DNA from: an uncultured Prevotella sp.
Lineage (GTDB): Bacteria > Bacteroidota > Bacteroidia > Bacteroidales > Bacteroidaceae
Direction of reading: 5' to 3'
Assembly (NCBI GenBank): GCA_946188165.1
Contig: CAMHTW010000013.1
Location: 17,051-81,050 of the forward strand
DNA: 64,000 nt
Below, in pieces: positions 1 through 9,528 of the stretch; within the stretch, counting starts at the first letter, position 1, and every line of letters starts with the position of its first letter. Under the pieces are notes generated by a model, which was not told where the DNA came from, searched no databases, and was given only the letters and a program-made list of their open reading frames with translations. Position numbers and translations under genes: made by a program.

Positions 1-766
1 TGGTGGTAATCAGGATGACACCGTGAGAAGCACGGCTACCATACAGAGCCGAAGCTGCAGGACCCTTCAGAACGGTCATGTTCTCAATATCATCAGGGTT
101 GATAGCCGAAATACCGTCACCCAGGTCGTAACCACCCTCAGTGCCTGCGCTACCGAAGTTGGTATTGTCCAAGGGTACACCGTCAATGACATACAAGGGC
201 TGGTTGTTACCAGTCATCTCCGTATTACCACGCAGCAGCACGCGGGTAGAACCAGAGGCGCCGCCAGCGGTGTTCTGTACAACCAAACCAGCCACCTTAC
301 CCGAGAGTGAGTTGATGACATTGGTCTCCTTGGCCTTAGTCAGTTCTTCGCCCTTCACCTCGGCCACACCGTAACCCAGAGCCTTGCGGTCGCGCTTAAT
401 ACCTAAAGCGGTGACAACGACCTCGCTAAGGACTGTCTTGTCCTCGTCCATCATGACCTTCATGCCCTGCTGGGCCTTTACGCTCTTAGTTGTGTAACCC
501 ACATAACTGATTTCCAGCATGTCGCCAGGCTTACATTTGATAGAGAAACGACCGTCGAAATCGGTCACTGTACCCGTGTTAGTTCCAGCCACTTTGACAG
601 TAGCACCGATCATCGGGCCGTTGGCATCCTCAACAGTACCAGTAATTACCTGGTCGTTCGGAGCTGCCGCCAGTTCAGCAAGAGCAGACACCTCGGCAAC
701 TGCCGACAGTGGCATCCACATCATGCCTGCACCGAGCAGACAGAGAAACATTGTTTTCTTGTTCAT
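1..766 (-). CDS. SusC-family TonB-dependent outer-membrane receptor, N-terminal part
   Basis: Outer-membrane receptor that imports oligosaccharides with a SusD partner, energised by TonB. Only the first 255 residues are inside the window; the barrel lies beyond the left edge. Visible parts are a signal peptide, a carboxypeptidase-regulatory-like beta-sandwich (around residues 38-115, with GATVKVAGTNTGTVTDFDG) typical of SusC, then the TonB plug (VLLRGN, PLYVIDGVPLDN, VLKGPAASALYGSRAS). The start ATG at 766 lies about 47 nt after a predicted transcription start. The upstream operator is shared with the GH5/GH94 units, so this receptor probably serves the same beta-glucan system. Family call is firm; the substrate is inferred from the regulon. 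Confidence 0.93.
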   Translation of the reverse strand, partial: MNKKTMFLCLLGAGMMWMPLSAVAEVSALAELAAAPNDQVITGTVEDANGPMIGATVKVAGTNTGTVTDFDGRFSIKCKPGDMLEISYVGYTTKSVKAQQGMKVMMDEDKTVLSEVVVTALGIKRDRKALGYGVAEVKGEELTKAKETNVINSLSGKVAGLVVQNTAGGASGSTRVLLRGNTEMTGNNQPLYVIDGVPLDNTNFGSAGTEGGYDLGDGISAINPDDIENMTVLKGPAASALYGSRASHGVILITT

Positions 767-816
767 TTTAAATTTGTTTTGAGTTATGTATATAATAATA
801 GTAATTTTTCTCGCTG

Positions 817-824
817 CAAAAGTA
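817..824 (-). promoter_or_regulatory. Bacteroidetes -7 promoter element of the SusC gene
   Basis: TACTTTTG on the minus strand fits TAnnTTTG. No TTTG lies at the usual 19-21 bp upstream, which suits an activator-dependent promoter. It lies exactly 35 bp from the GTATGCC landmark of the operator at 847-919. Confidence 0.6.
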
Positions 825-846
825 CACAGATTCGCACACATCCAGG

Positions 847-919
847 TTTAATGGCATACAAAAAAGGTTCGAAAACTGAAATCTGTCAGAATTCAAACCT
901 CTTTTTGATAGTTTTTACA
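847..919 (-). promoter_or_regulatory. Shared operator, copy A
   Basis: In the direction of transcription it reads actatCAAAAAGAGG, about 30 bp of partly conserved sequence (CTGACAGATTTCAG), then CCTTTTTTG-TATGCC and TTAAACC. The outer blocks form an inverted repeat. The same order and spacing occur at 2001-2072 and 10744-10821. The likely binder is the AraC-domain regulator encoded at 10826-13549 (inference). Confidence 0.7.
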
Positions 920-931
920 CCTAACTCTTAC

Positions 932-1906
932 TTAGTGCAGCGGTAATGTTTTACTTGAAACCCGCTTCAGCTTTCCGTTCTTCCATTTAAACGTGTCAAT
1001 ATACATTTTCTGGTAGTCACGTGCTCGACTGGTGATGGTCTTTGTCTTCTTGTCGAAGTCAACTTCTTGAATCTCGTCGAACTCAGGCACGGGATAGAAC
1101 TGGCGAGTATAGGGATTCCATACGTATGCCTTGTTAAGCGTATTGCCATTGGGCTGCATGCCTACATATATCAATACGTCAGGAAAGCCGTCGAAGTTGA
1201 TATCCTCGTTGGTGACCCATCCCCATTCACTTTGCAGCAGGTCTTTGCTGATGGCACCACTGAGGTCTTCCTTCACCGTGAACATCTTCTTACCTCGCTT
1301 CAGAAAATCAACCTCGATCTTGTCCAGCCATTCACTGTCAGTTCCTTCTGAACTATACACGCGTTCCTTAATCTGCCAATCTATGCGTCCAGGATCTGAG
1401 AGTACGGCAGGCGAACCAGGATACCAACTGGGAAGTTCCCGCATCTCCTCGAAATTCGAAAGCTGCAGCACACGACCTGTTGTCGGATTCTTCCACGACG
1501 CCTTACGCATCAGAAAATCGCCCTCCACTTCGACATAAGTCACATACAGTATGCCCGTCATCTCGCCATCAGCCTGATATTCCGTGAAGCGGCTGACCGT
1601 CTCGTTTTCATCCTTCGATTGGATGGGCTTCTCCGGATGCCAACCCTCCACAATCAGAATGGGTGCAGGATTCTTCGCTTTTGGATAGTACAGATAGCCT
1701 GCCGTCATCCATTCATCGTCCTGATTGCGTGTCGTCTGGAACATCACCTCTACGGGTATCTTGCCATTCATCAAAGCCTTAAAACCACGATTCTCATAGT
1801 TTTCTTCGGCCTCTAGCCTCAGCAGAGCGTTGTTATGTGCCCACACTGTCAGCGTTCCTGCCATCAGTATTAATAATAGGAATAGTGTCTTTGCCGTCTG
1901 TTTCAT
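932..1906 (-). CDS. secreted hypothetical protein with an FG-GAP/XAC2610-like C-terminal region
   Basis: 324 residues with a clear signal peptide (LFLLLILMAGTLTVWA) and no lipobox, so it is probably periplasmic or exported. The function is not recognised. The C-terminal third has NEDINFDGFPDVLIYVG, the acidic calcium-loop type motif of FG-GAP/VCBS and XAC2610-like proteins, followed by YVWNPYTRQFYPVPEFDEI, a phrase common in that group. It lies between two operator copies but reads leftwards from its own weak promoter (1936-1943), about 26 nt of leader before the ATG. No neighbour assigns it a role; it could be an accessory surface or inhibitor-like protein. The signal peptide is secure, the domain call moderate. 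Confidence 0.7.
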   Translation of the reverse strand: MKQTAKTLFLLLILMAGTLTVWAHNNALLRLEAEENYENRGFKALMNGKIPVEVMFQTTRNQDDEWMTAGYLYYPKAKNPAPILIVEGWHPEKPIQSKDENETVSRFTEYQADGEMTGILYVTYVEVEGDFLMRKASWKNPTTGRVLQLSNFEEMRELPSWYPGSPAVLSDPGRIDWQIKERVYSSEGTDSEWLDKIEVDFLKRGKKMFTVKEDLSGAISKDLLQSEWGWVTNEDINFDGFPDVLIYVGMQPNGNTLNKAYVWNPYTRQFYPVPEFDEIQEVDFDKKTKTITSRARDYQKMYIDTFKWKNGKLKRVSSKTLPLH

Positions 1907-1935
1907 TGTATTTAGTTTTTTAATGATTTACGGTG

Positions 1936-1943
1936 CGAAGGTA
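1936..1943 (-). promoter_or_regulatory. possible -7 element of the 932-1906 gene
   Basis: TACCTTCG on the minus strand is one mismatch from TAnnTTTG and sits about 30 nt ahead of the ATG at 1906. Confidence 0.35.
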
Positions 1944-2000
1944 ATATAAAAAAACGAACCCACCAAATAAATTCCAGTTTTATTGCACAAAATGACGTTT

Positions 2001-2072
2001 GAAAACTATCAAAAAGGGGATGAAAACCAACAGATTTCAGCTTTCAAACCTTTTTTGTACGCCATTTAACCT
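2001..2072 (+). promoter_or_regulatory. Shared operator, copy B
   Basis: Reads actatCAAAAAGGGG, a spacer containing ACAGATTTCAG, then CCTTTTTTG-TACGCC and TTTAACC. It is close to copy A over its whole length and drives the rightward unit starting at 2137. Confidence 0.7.
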
Positions 2073-2091
2073 GAATACGCACGAAAAGACA

Positions 2092-2099
2092 TAATTTTG
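2092..2099 (+). promoter_or_regulatory. -7 promoter element for the 2137/3140 unit
   Basis: TAATTTTG fits TAnnTTTG. Its first base is 35 bp after the G of GTACGCC in operator copy B, the same spacing as in copies A and C. About 34 nt of leader precedes the ATG at 2137. Confidence 0.65.
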
Positions 2100-2136
2100 C
2101 AGGCAGAAAATTTAAAATAACGAAAAGCAGAAGAAT

Positions 2137-3093
2137 ATGAAGAAATTATTTACTTTAGTAGTATTGAGCATTTTTGCAGTAAGTAACATGTTTGCCGCAG
2201 AGGAAACGCTGTGGGAAGGCAATGTCAGTATTTCATGGGAGAATCCTGCTCCTGCAGGAACTGTTAAGGAATGGGGAAACCCTGACGATAACCAGGACAT
2301 TAGCAGTTACTGTGTCGAAGGCGAGAAATTAAACTTTTATTTCAAGGCTGACGCTTCGGCAGAATACCATGCTTATAGGTTTGATGACTGGGACTGGAAT
2401 GCATTACCCGGACAGGCTCAGGTGGACTTTGGTGGTGAGATTACAGTGACACTGGAGATTAATGCAGACCTGGCTACTGCCATAGCTGCCAAAGGGATCC
2501 GCATTCATGGTCATGGCTTTAGCGTCGTAAAAGTGACGAAAGGTACCATAGAAAATGGCAGCGACTCAGTAGAAGACTTGGAGGCTGCAGTATTGTGGGC
2601 TGGCGAACAGGAAATTGACGGATGGGGTGCCAAAAGCTTGGTGCTGACTACCGAAAGCGAGGGCTTCAACGTGTTTGTTGAAAAGCTGAAAACGGCTTGC
2701 AATCTGTATTTCCTGATTGAGAATGGCAAAAGCGGCGACTTCCGCATTTCTGGTCAGTGGGGCGAATGGAACGTGACGGCATTGCCCGCTGACGGATACA
2801 ACCACATGAGAGCGCTGGACAACGACAACGTGGTGAAGGTGACTCTGACGGAGGATTTCGTGACCAAGGCCTTCATAGAGCAAGGCGGCGTATCATTCTG
2901 GGGTAATGGTGGTTTCAAGATCAAAGCCATTGGTACCACCAAGGAGAGTGTGCTGAATACAACAGGCATCAGCGCTACGCTAATGAATAACGAAAGAGTG
3001 AATAGTGAGATTTATGACCTGTTAGGTCGCAAGGTGTCTCAGCCTACCAAGGGACTCTATATCGTAAATGGTAAGAAAGTCATTATAAGGTAA
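2137..3093 (+). CDS. secreted two-module putative glycan-binding protein with T9SS-like C-terminal tail
   Basis: 318 residues: signal peptide (ends near MFAAEE), two related beta-rich modules of about 115 residues (around 23-135 starting TLWEGNVSISW, and 150-265 starting VLWAGEQEIDGW), then a short tail with IYDLLGRKVSQPTKGLYIV-NGKKVIIR. Modules of this kind occur as carbohydrate-binding repeats in Prevotella surface proteins. The tail resembles type A C-terminal sorting domains (TIGR04183-like), though related species carry such tails without proof of secretion by the type IX system. It is first in a unit with the GH5 at 3140 and under operator copy B, so binding of beta-glucan at the cell surface is the best guess. 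No catalytic motif is seen. Confidence 0.65.
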   Translation: MKKLFTLVVLSIFAVSNMFAAEETLWEGNVSISWENPAPAGTVKEWGNPDDNQDISSYCVEGEKLNFYFKADASAEYHAYRFDDWDWNALPGQAQVDFGGEITVTLEINADLATAIAAKGIRIHGHGFSVVKVTKGTIENGSDSVEDLEAAVLWAGEQEIDGWGAKSLVLTTESEGFNVFVEKLKTACNLYFLIENGKSGDFRISGQWGEWNVTALPADGYNHMRALDNDNVVKVTLTEDFVTKAFIEQGGVSFWGNGGFKIKAIGTTKESVLNTTGISATLMNNERVNSEIYDLLGRKVSQPTKGLYIVNGKKVIIR

Positions 3094-3139
3094 AAAGATA
3101 GTTCTAGATTAATAGTTTTTAAAGTAGTTTTCATTAAGC

Positions 3140-4426
3140 ATGAGAAGTCTTTGCTTAACTGTTTTGGGATGGTTGGCTGTGTCAGTGATGGCGCAGCCAA
3201 CAGCCCATGAATGGAATGCATCGGTGACGGCGGGCTGGAATTTGGGCAATCAACTAGAGTGTCCACCTTCGGGTCAGGATAATGGGTCCGTCGCCATCTG
3301 CAATCCGACTAATGCCTTGAGTGCCGAGACGGCATGGGGCAATCCACGTATCACCCAGCAGCTTATGCAGGCTGTGAAAGCTGCCGGTTTCAATGCCGTG
3401 CGTATTCCCGTGCGCTGGCAACACCACATTACCAACGTCCAGACCATGACTATTGACATCCAATGGCTGAACCGTATTAAGGAGGTGGTGAGTTATGCCC
3501 TGGAATTGGACATGAAGGTGATTATCAACACGCACCATGAGCAATGGCTGGAGAGCCGTCCTACCTATGCATACAAAGAGGATAACAACAACCGTCTGGG
3601 ACTATTATGGACGCAGATAGCCACAGCTTTTAAAGATTACGACTACAATCTGGCCTTTGCCGGCACTAACGAGGTACACGTACCTAACAATTGGAACGCA
3701 CCGACGGCTGAGAATCTGAACGTACAAAATGCGTACAACCAGACATTTATTGACGCTGTACGAGCTACGGGGGGACAAAACCTGCAGCGCCACCTCATTG
3801 TGCAGACTTACAATACCAACATCAGTTACGGACTCAGCGGATTTATTGTTCCTACCGACATCGAGGGTAACGGCAATAACTATATGAGCGTGGAGGTGCA
3901 CTACTATACGCCCTGGGAATATTGCGGTACGAATACCTATTATTATTGGGGACAGCAATATAAGGACTTCGGTCCGATATCCTCGTACGATGAACAGGCC
4001 ATGAGGAACGAGTTCCAGCAGATGGCCCAGGAGTGGGGCCAACAAGGATTGGGCATTATCATTGGTGAATGGGGTGTAACTGACCACTATACGACGTCTG
4101 GGCGCAAAGCCATTATTCATGAGAACATGGCATATTTCTGTAAGACGCTGGTCAATGAAGCCCGTCAGCGAGGTTTCGCTACTTTCGTATGGGACAATAA
4201 CGTGTTCGGCAATGGCGAAGAGAAATTCGTCATCTTCGACCGATGGAACAACATGGCCCTCAAAGCCGACTGGATTGTAGAAGGCATTATGAATGGTGTC
4301 GCTACAAATATTGAGCCACTAAAAGCAAAATCAGAAAAAAGCCAGACGCCCGCTCGTCTGGCAATAGACAAAGGGCGTCTGGTCATTATCAAAGGCAACA
4401 AATGCTACAATTTGTTGGGCATTTGA
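3140..4426 (+). CDS. GH5 endo-beta-1,4-glucanase (cellulase-type)
   Basis: 428 residues. Signal peptide, then a GH5 (beta/alpha)8 barrel: GWNLGNQLEC near the N-terminus, NAVRIPVRW, VIINTHHE, the acid/base Glu178 in AGTNEVH and the nucleophile Glu310 in GEWGVTD. It resembles the subfamily 4 type, which acts on cellulose, xyloglucan or mixed-linkage glucan; the exact substrate cannot be read here. It is a close paralogue of the enzyme at 9529-10692. After the barrel there is a 40-residue extension ending in GRLVIIKGNKCYNLLGI. This looks like the beginning of a C-terminal sorting tail that stops early, so it may be shortened. It follows the binding protein by 46 nt. Its stop is only 4 nt from the end of the convergent transporter gene. 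Confidence 0.9.
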   Translation: MRSLCLTVLGWLAVSVMAQPTAHEWNASVTAGWNLGNQLECPPSGQDNGSVAICNPTNALSAETAWGNPRITQQLMQAVKAAGFNAVRIPVRWQHHITNVQTMTIDIQWLNRIKEVVSYALELDMKVIINTHHEQWLESRPTYAYKEDNNNRLGLLWTQIATAFKDYDYNLAFAGTNEVHVPNNWNAPTAENLNVQNAYNQTFIDAVRATGGQNLQRHLIVQTYNTNISYGLSGFIVPTDIEGNGNNYMSVEVHYYTPWEYCGTNTYYYWGQQYKDFGPISSYDEQAMRNEFQQMAQEWGQQGLGIIIGEWGVTDHYTTSGRKAIIHENMAYFCKTLVNEARQRGFATFVWDNNVFGNGEEKFVIFDRWNNMALKADWIVEGIMNGVATNIEPLKAKSEKSQTPARLAIDKGRLVIIKGNKCYNLLGI

Positions 4427-4430
4427 GCAA

Positions 4431-5771
4431 TTACTTCTTAATAGGATAAATGTAAAGCAGTGCCAGCATGAGACCTGCGATAACAGCGGGGAAGAGGGAG
4501 AACAGCAGCCATATCATACGGTTCACCGAATCGGCATCGGTAATGGTGATGACGGTCTGACCAGTTGCATCGGTACCCGAAATGAAGCCTGCAAAGCCCA
4601 ACAGCAGGGCAACGAGTGAACCGGAAATGGCGGTACCGAATTTCATAGCCATCGTACCACTGGAGAATATCAGACCCGTGGACGACGTGCCGTTCTTCTC
4701 GGTGGCATAGTCGGATACGTCAGCATACATAGACCACAGCAGAGGCGAATAGATGCCGATACCGATAGACGTGAGGATGACGACAGCCACCATCACCCAG
4801 ATATAAGCAGGATCCATAGGTACGAAGAAGAAACCTACGGACGTGACGGCACAGATAACGGCAGCCCACATGAATGCCTTGCGCTTGGAACCCACCCACT
4901 TGGTAAACACGGGCGACACGCCACCGAAGACCATACAAGTCAGTTCGCCAAAGGTCATGAAGACGGTGTAGTTGATGATGAGTCCAGAAACAGTAACATC
5001 GCCATGCATACAGTATTCAAACATGTAACCAGCCACGGCATAGCGGAAGCCATTGAAGAAATTAGTGCAAACACCAACCAACGTCAGGATAATCCAAGGA
5101 CGGTTGCGGAACAGGTCGCGGAAGGGCTTGAACGAGAACTTCTCAGCGCGGACGGGCTTCAGGCGTTCCTTGGTCAGCAGTCCGCAAGCCAGCGTACCTG
5201 CTGCGGCAATCACACCGAAAAAGGCACCCAGCACAGCATACTGATGCTGGTCACTGCCACCAACCATCTTCTGCAGATAGGGGAACGACAAGAGCGTAAT
5301 GAAGCCCATAGCGTAGGCTCCCACCATGCGGAATGAGGAGAACTGATTCTTCTCGTCGTCGTTGTCAGTCATCACACCCAATAGTGAGCCGTAGGGCACG
5401 TTGACGGCGGTATAGACGGCCATCATCATCAGATAGAGCGAGTAGGCCCAGATGCGTTTGCCCATAGGACCGAAGTCGGGCGTATAGAGCAGCAGGGCGA
5501 AGATGAGGCCAAAGGGGATGGCACCCAGAATGAGCCAAGGGCGATAGGTGCCCCAGCGACTCTGGGTACGGTCGGCCAGCGAACCCATCAGAGGGTCGGT
5601 GACCACATCGAACATACGGGCAATCAGCATCAGCGTAGCCGTATCAGCCACTGTGAGTCCGAAGACATTTGTAAAGAACAGAGGAAAAGCAATTGACATC
5701 ACTTTCCATGTGATGCCGCCGGCAGCGGCATCACCCAGAGCATATCCTATTTTTTCTTTTAATGTAGCCAT
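4431..5771 (-). CDS. GPH-family sugar:cation symporter (MFS, MelB-like)
   Basis: 446 residues with about 12 hydrophobic segments. The N-terminus KIGYALGDAAAGGITWKVMS, the MFDVVTDPLMGSLADRTQSR-type motif after the second helix, and RPWLILGAIPFG are diagnostic of the glycoside-pentoside-hexuronide family. It imports a sugar with Na+ or H+ across the inner membrane. The gene is last in the unit GH5 - GH5 lipoprotein - GH94 - transporter, 12 nt after GH94, so the natural cargo is cellobiose or a short cello-oligosaccharide for cytoplasmic phosphorolysis (inference). No terminator is visible in the 4-nt gap to the opposing GH5 gene. Confidence 0.9.
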   Translation of the reverse strand: MATLKEKIGYALGDAAAGGITWKVMSIAFPLFFTNVFGLTVADTATLMLIARMFDVVTDPLMGSLADRTQSRWGTYRPWLILGAIPFGLIFALLLYTPDFGPMGKRIWAYSLYLMMMAVYTAVNVPYGSLLGVMTDNDDEKNQFSSFRMVGAYAMGFITLLSFPYLQKMVGGSDQHQYAVLGAFFGVIAAAGTLACGLLTKERLKPVRAEKFSFKPFRDLFRNRPWIILTLVGVCTNFFNGFRYAVAGYMFEYCMHGDVTVSGLIINYTVFMTFGELTCMVFGGVSPVFTKWVGSKRKAFMWAAVICAVTSVGFFFVPMDPAYIWVMVAVVILTSIGIGIYSPLLWSMYADVSDYATEKNGTSSTGLIFSSGTMAMKFGTAISGSLVALLLGFAGFISGTDATGQTVITITDADSVNRMIWLLFSLFPAVIAGLMLALLYIYPIKK

Positions 5772-5783
5772 AAGAATAACGAA

Positions 5784-8300
5784 TTACATAACGACCTCTA
5801 CGACGTGGTGACCAGGAGTTGCAGTGATGACGTTGCCCTCGATAGTTGAACCGTCGAGCACGATGGAGCGCACGCCACTCTGACAACCGTCGGGGTTCTT
5901 GATGGTGATATCGAACGAGGCATCGCGCAACTCACGGTGTACGGTGTACTCTTTGAGTGTAGACGGGATGCAAGGGTCGATTTCAATGCCATCGTAGGTA
6001 GGTTTGATGCCGAGAATGTATTGCGTGATGGTAATCCAGTTCCATGCAGCCGTACCCGTGAGCCATGAGTTTTTACCCTCGCCAGGCTTGGCAGCATCCT
6101 TGCCAGCTACCATCTGACAATAGACGTATGGTTCAACCTTGTGCAGCTGCTGGTCCTTAATCCAGGCAGGACATATCTTGGTATAGTGGTCCCAGGCATC
6201 ATTGCCACGACGAGCTACAGTCTCACCAATGATAACCCATGGATTGTTGTGGCAGAAGATGCCGGCATTCTCCTTATAGCCAGCGGGATAGCTGGAGATT
6301 TCGCCCATCTCAACATAGTAGCGGGTGAAAGCGGGATTGTTCAATACCATGCCGTGCTCGCAATCGAGATATTTCTTGCAGGAATCAAGGGCCTTGTCAA
6401 CCATACCTTCCTCAAGACCGATACCAGCCATGGTGCAGAAACCCTGCGACTCGATGAATATCTTGCCTTCCTCGCACTCATTGGACCCAATCTTGTTGCC
6501 GTAGAAGTCGTAGGCACGCAGATACCACTCACCATCCCAGCCGTGTTTCTTCACGGCTTCAACCATGGCGTCGATGCAGCGCTGGGCACGCATGGCCTCC
6601 TCGCCCTTTGAGATTTTCTGGCAAAGTTCCACATACTGATTACCCGTTAACACGAAGAGGCCTGCAATCATCAACGACTCGGCCTTTGAGCCCTCGCTGT
6701 TGTTCTCGGTGGTCTGGAACGATTCGTTAGGATCCCACGAGAAGCAGTTCAGGTTCAGACAATCGTTCCAGTCGGCACGCCCAATGAGCGGCAACATGTG
6801 GGGACCAAGGTTCTCGACGACGTGGTTGAACGAGATACGCAGGTGTTCAAACAAAGGCACCTCAGTGCCTGGCTCGTTATCCCAAGGCACCATCTCGTCA
6901 AGAATCGAGAAGTCGCCCGTCTCCTTGATGTAAGCTACAGTACCGAAAATAAGCCAGCAGGGGTCGTCGTTGAAACCACCGCCGATGTCATTGTTGCCGC
7001 GCTTGGTCAAAGGCTGGTACTGGTGGTAACAGCCACCGTCGGGGAACTGTGTCGAAGCGATATCGATGATACGCTGACGGGCACGACTGGGCACCTGATG
7101 AACGAAACCTACGAGGTCCTGATTGGAGTCGCGGAAACCCATGCCACGGCCTACCCCACTCTCAAAGAACGAAGCAGAACGCGAGAAGCAGAAGGTAATC
7201 ATGCACTGGTATTGGTTCCAGATGTTGACCATGCGGTTCAATCGCTCGTCGGCACTTGTAACAGTGTACTTCGACAGCAGACCGTCCCACATTTCCTTCA
7301 ATTCCTGGAAGGCAGCATCGACAGCCTCCACAGTAGCAAAACGCTGGATGGCAGCATGTGCTTTCTTCTTGTTGACCAACGTCACATCGGAATCCTGTGA
7401 AGATATCAACTCGCCACGCTGCTTGCGGGCAATGTCCTCTTGTGAGAACTTCTCGTCCTGTTCGTTCTCGACATAACCCAATAGGAAAATGTAGTCCTTC
7501 GATTCGCCAGGCTGCAGTGTCACCTCAACATAATGCGAGGCGATGGGACTCCAACCATGTGCCACAGACATGGCGGGCTTGCCAGCCATGACACACTGTG
7601 GTGCCTCAAAACCATTGTAAAGCCCCACGAACGACTCGCGGTCGGTATCGTAGCCATCGGCCTCGGCATTGGTCAATGCATAGTAGGCATAGTGGTTACG
7701 GCGCTCCTTATATTCCGTCTTGTGGTAGATGGTTAAGCCCGCAGGAGAACCTGCGGGAACAGGTGCGGTTTCTATTTCCACTTCGCCCGTTGACCAGTTG
7801 CGCTGGAAATTCTCCATATCGGTGGCTGCGTTCCACAGGCACCACTCAGTAAAGGAGAAGAGTTTTAGTGTCTTCACCTCGTTAGTGGTATTGCGGAGCG
7901 TCAGCTTCTGCACCTCGGCCCACGTCTTCAAAGGGACGAAGAAGAGGACTGAGGCCTCCACCCCATTCTTGGCACCAGTGATACGAGTATAGTTCATGCC
8001 GTGACGGCACTCGTACGAATCGAGCGGTGTCTTGCAAGGTTTCCAACCTGGACTCCACACGGTGCTACCATCATTGATATAGAAATAGCGACCACCAGCA
8101 TCCATAGGCACTCCGTTGTAGCGGTAGCGCGTGATACGGCGGAACTTGGCATCCTTGTAGAAGTCGTAGCCACCAGCAGTATTCGAAATCAGGCCAAAGA
8201 AATCCTCGTTACCCAGATAATTGATCCAAGGAAACGGTGTTGCGGGGTCGGTAATGACGTACTCGCGATTTTGATCGTCAAAATGTCCGAATGTCTTCAT
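5784..8300 (-). CDS. GH94 cellobiose phosphorylase
   Basis: 838 residues, no signal peptide, cytoplasmic. It splits cellobiose with phosphate into glucose 1-phosphate and glucose, saving ATP compared with hydrolysis. The N-terminal beta-sandwich starts [15 protein letters not shown] and carries WSPGWKP and YTRITG; the (alpha/alpha)6 catalytic part has [14 protein letters not shown] and [10 protein letters not shown], with Asp510 and Asp513 in the catalytic stretch. Length is slightly above the usual 810-820. A neighbouring GH94 specificity (cellodextrin phosphorylase) is less likely because those are nearer 980 residues. It is preceded by an octamer-repeat spacer and followed after 12 nt by the transporter. 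Confidence 0.92.
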   Translation of the reverse strand: MKTFGHFDDQNREYVITDPATPFPWINYLGNEDFFGLISNTAGGYDFYKDAKFRRITRYRYNGVPMDAGGRYFYINDGSTVWSPGWKPCKTPLDSYECRHGMNYTRITGAKNGVEASVLFFVPLKTWAEVQKLTLRNTTNEVKTLKLFSFTEWCLWNAATDMENFQRNWSTGEVEIETAPVPAGSPAGLTIYHKTEYKERRNHYAYYALTNAEADGYDTDRESFVGLYNGFEAPQCVMAGKPAMSVAHGWSPIASHYVEVTLQPGESKDYIFLLGYVENEQDEKFSQEDIARKQRGELISSQDSDVTLVNKKKAHAAIQRFATVEAVDAAFQELKEMWDGLLSKYTVTSADERLNRMVNIWNQYQCMITFCFSRSASFFESGVGRGMGFRDSNQDLVGFVHQVPSRARQRIIDIASTQFPDGGCYHQYQPLTKRGNNDIGGGFNDDPCWLIFGTVAYIKETGDFSILDEMVPWDNEPGTEVPLFEHLRISFNHVVENLGPHMLPLIGRADWNDCLNLNCFSWDPNESFQTTENNSEGSKAESLMIAGLFVLTGNQYVELCQKISKGEEAMRAQRCIDAMVEAVKKHGWDGEWYLRAYDFYGNKIGSNECEEGKIFIESQGFCTMAGIGLEEGMVDKALDSCKKYLDCEHGMVLNNPAFTRYYVEMGEISSYPAGYKENAGIFCHNNPWVIIGETVARRGNDAWDHYTKICPAWIKDQQLHKVEPYVYCQMVAGKDAAKPGEGKNSWLTGTAAWNWITITQYILGIKPTYDGIEIDPCIPSTLKEYTVHRELRDASFDITIKNPDGCQSGVRSIVLDGSTIEGNVITATPGHHVVEVVM

Positions 8301-8322
8301 ATTATTGATATTCTTTATATTA

Positions 8323-8354
8323 TTCGATTTTTCGAGATTTCGAAATTTCGAGTT
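8323..8354. repeat. octamer tandem repeat, TTCGANNN x4
   Basis: TTCGATTT, TTCGAGAT, TTCGAAAT, TTCGAGTT run head to tail in the 52-bp gap between GH5 lipoprotein and GH94 and reach into the stop codon of the former. Part of the period-7/8 repeat family described in the findings. Confidence 0.75.
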
Positions 8355-9486
8355 ATTTCTCAGTCAACAGATCAACAAGGCCTTTATCCTTGAATTCGTG
8401 TTTCTGCTGGTCCCAGAAACCGAAGTCGGCATCGTAGCACCAAGTGGTCCAGGCAATGTTGTTCTCTTTGAACACAGTCAACATATCCTTCGTCCACTTG
8501 TAAGCCAGTTCACGGTCGACGGGTTCGTAGACACCCCACTCGCCACAGAACAGCTGTAGATTATACTTCTTGGCAGCCTCGATAGCATCCTTGAAATCGG
8601 CACGAATCTTATCAATGTTCCACTCCACAGTGGTAAACTTGTTCTCATCGATAACCTTCTTAACGGTGTCATTGGCAGCCTCATAGTCCTCCTTCGACAC
8701 GAGTACGCCAGGATAGTTCACCTTGCCTGTATATTTGCCAATAGGCGTCCACCACGCGCCGTAGTGGGTCAGGATCATAGGATTGTAATAGTGGAACGAA
8801 AGAATGATGTTCTTGTCGTTCTCAGGTACTTTCAGATACTTGATGGTTTCATAGCTCTGCCACATGTTGGAGCCGATGACCAGAGTACGCTGGGGCTCAC
8901 GCTCACGCAGTGCCTTATGAACTTTGGCAATAAGCTGATTCCACTGCTCGTGGTCTTCAGCCACAGGTTCGTTCATAAATTCATAGGCCACGGAGTCGTT
9001 GCTATAACCCTTCAACACGTCGGACAACTGATACCACATATTAATCAGGTCTTGCTGAGCCTTCTCAGAAGTAAACAGCGTGTTGGCATCGGCCTGACCC
9101 TCGTTTACGGCATTGAAATAGTGAGAACGGATAATATGCAGGTCAACAATGGTGCGCAGGTGATGCTTCTCTGCCCAATTGATGGCGTTAATCATCAAAT
9201 CCCATGCTTCGGGAAGCTTGTTACCCTGCTCGTCCCAGAACTGTACCTCGTCAATCGGCAGACGCACGAAGTCGAAACCCAGTGAATCAAGACGGGCAAA
9301 GTCGTCCTCCTGAATGTGCTTCTGACGGGCTTCGCCACGTTCCTCAGACTGTGACAGCCAGTGGCTCACGTTGGTACCGCGCTGGATGCGGAAATTGTTT
9401 ACTTCATCCGTTTTCTTCTCTGAACATGCTGAGAACATCAACACGGAAACGGCAACGAATGCCAAACTCTTCAGTACTTTTTTCAT
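8353..9486 (-). CDS. GH5-family lipoprotein glycosidase
   Basis: 377 residues. Signal peptide with lipobox FSAC (lipidated Cys near residue 20), so it is anchored in the outer membrane or periplasmic face. GH5/exo-glucanase-type barrel: [35 protein letters not shown], the acid/base Glu in [12 protein letters not shown] and the nucleophile Glu in [10 protein letters not shown]. It differs from the two other GH5 enzymes of this locus and is nearer to exo-acting or broad beta-glucanase subfamilies. Likely role: trimming cello-oligosaccharides before import. It lies 42 nt after the upstream GH5 gene in the same unit. Confidence 0.87.
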   Translation of the reverse strand: MKKVLKSLAFVAVSVLMFSACSEKKTDEVNNFRIQRGTNVSHWLSQSEERGEARQKHIQEDDFARLDSLGFDFVRLPIDEVQFWDEQGNKLPEAWDLMINAINWAEKHHLRTIVDLHIIRSHYFNAVNEGQADANTLFTSEKAQQDLINMWYQLSDVLKGYSNDSVAYEFMNEPVAEDHEQWNQLIAKVHKALREREPQRTLVIGSNMWQSYETIKYLKVPENDKNIILSFHYYNPMILTHYGAWWTPIGKYTGKVNYPGVLVSKEDYEAANDTVKKVIDENKFTTVEWNIDKIRADFKDAIEAAKKYNLQLFCGEWGVYEPVDRELAYKWTKDMLTVFKENNIAWTTWCYDADFGFWDQQKHEFKDKGLVDLLTEK

Positions 9487-9528
9487 AGTTATTTGTGTTT
9501 AAAATCCAATACTTATAATTCTTAATAT

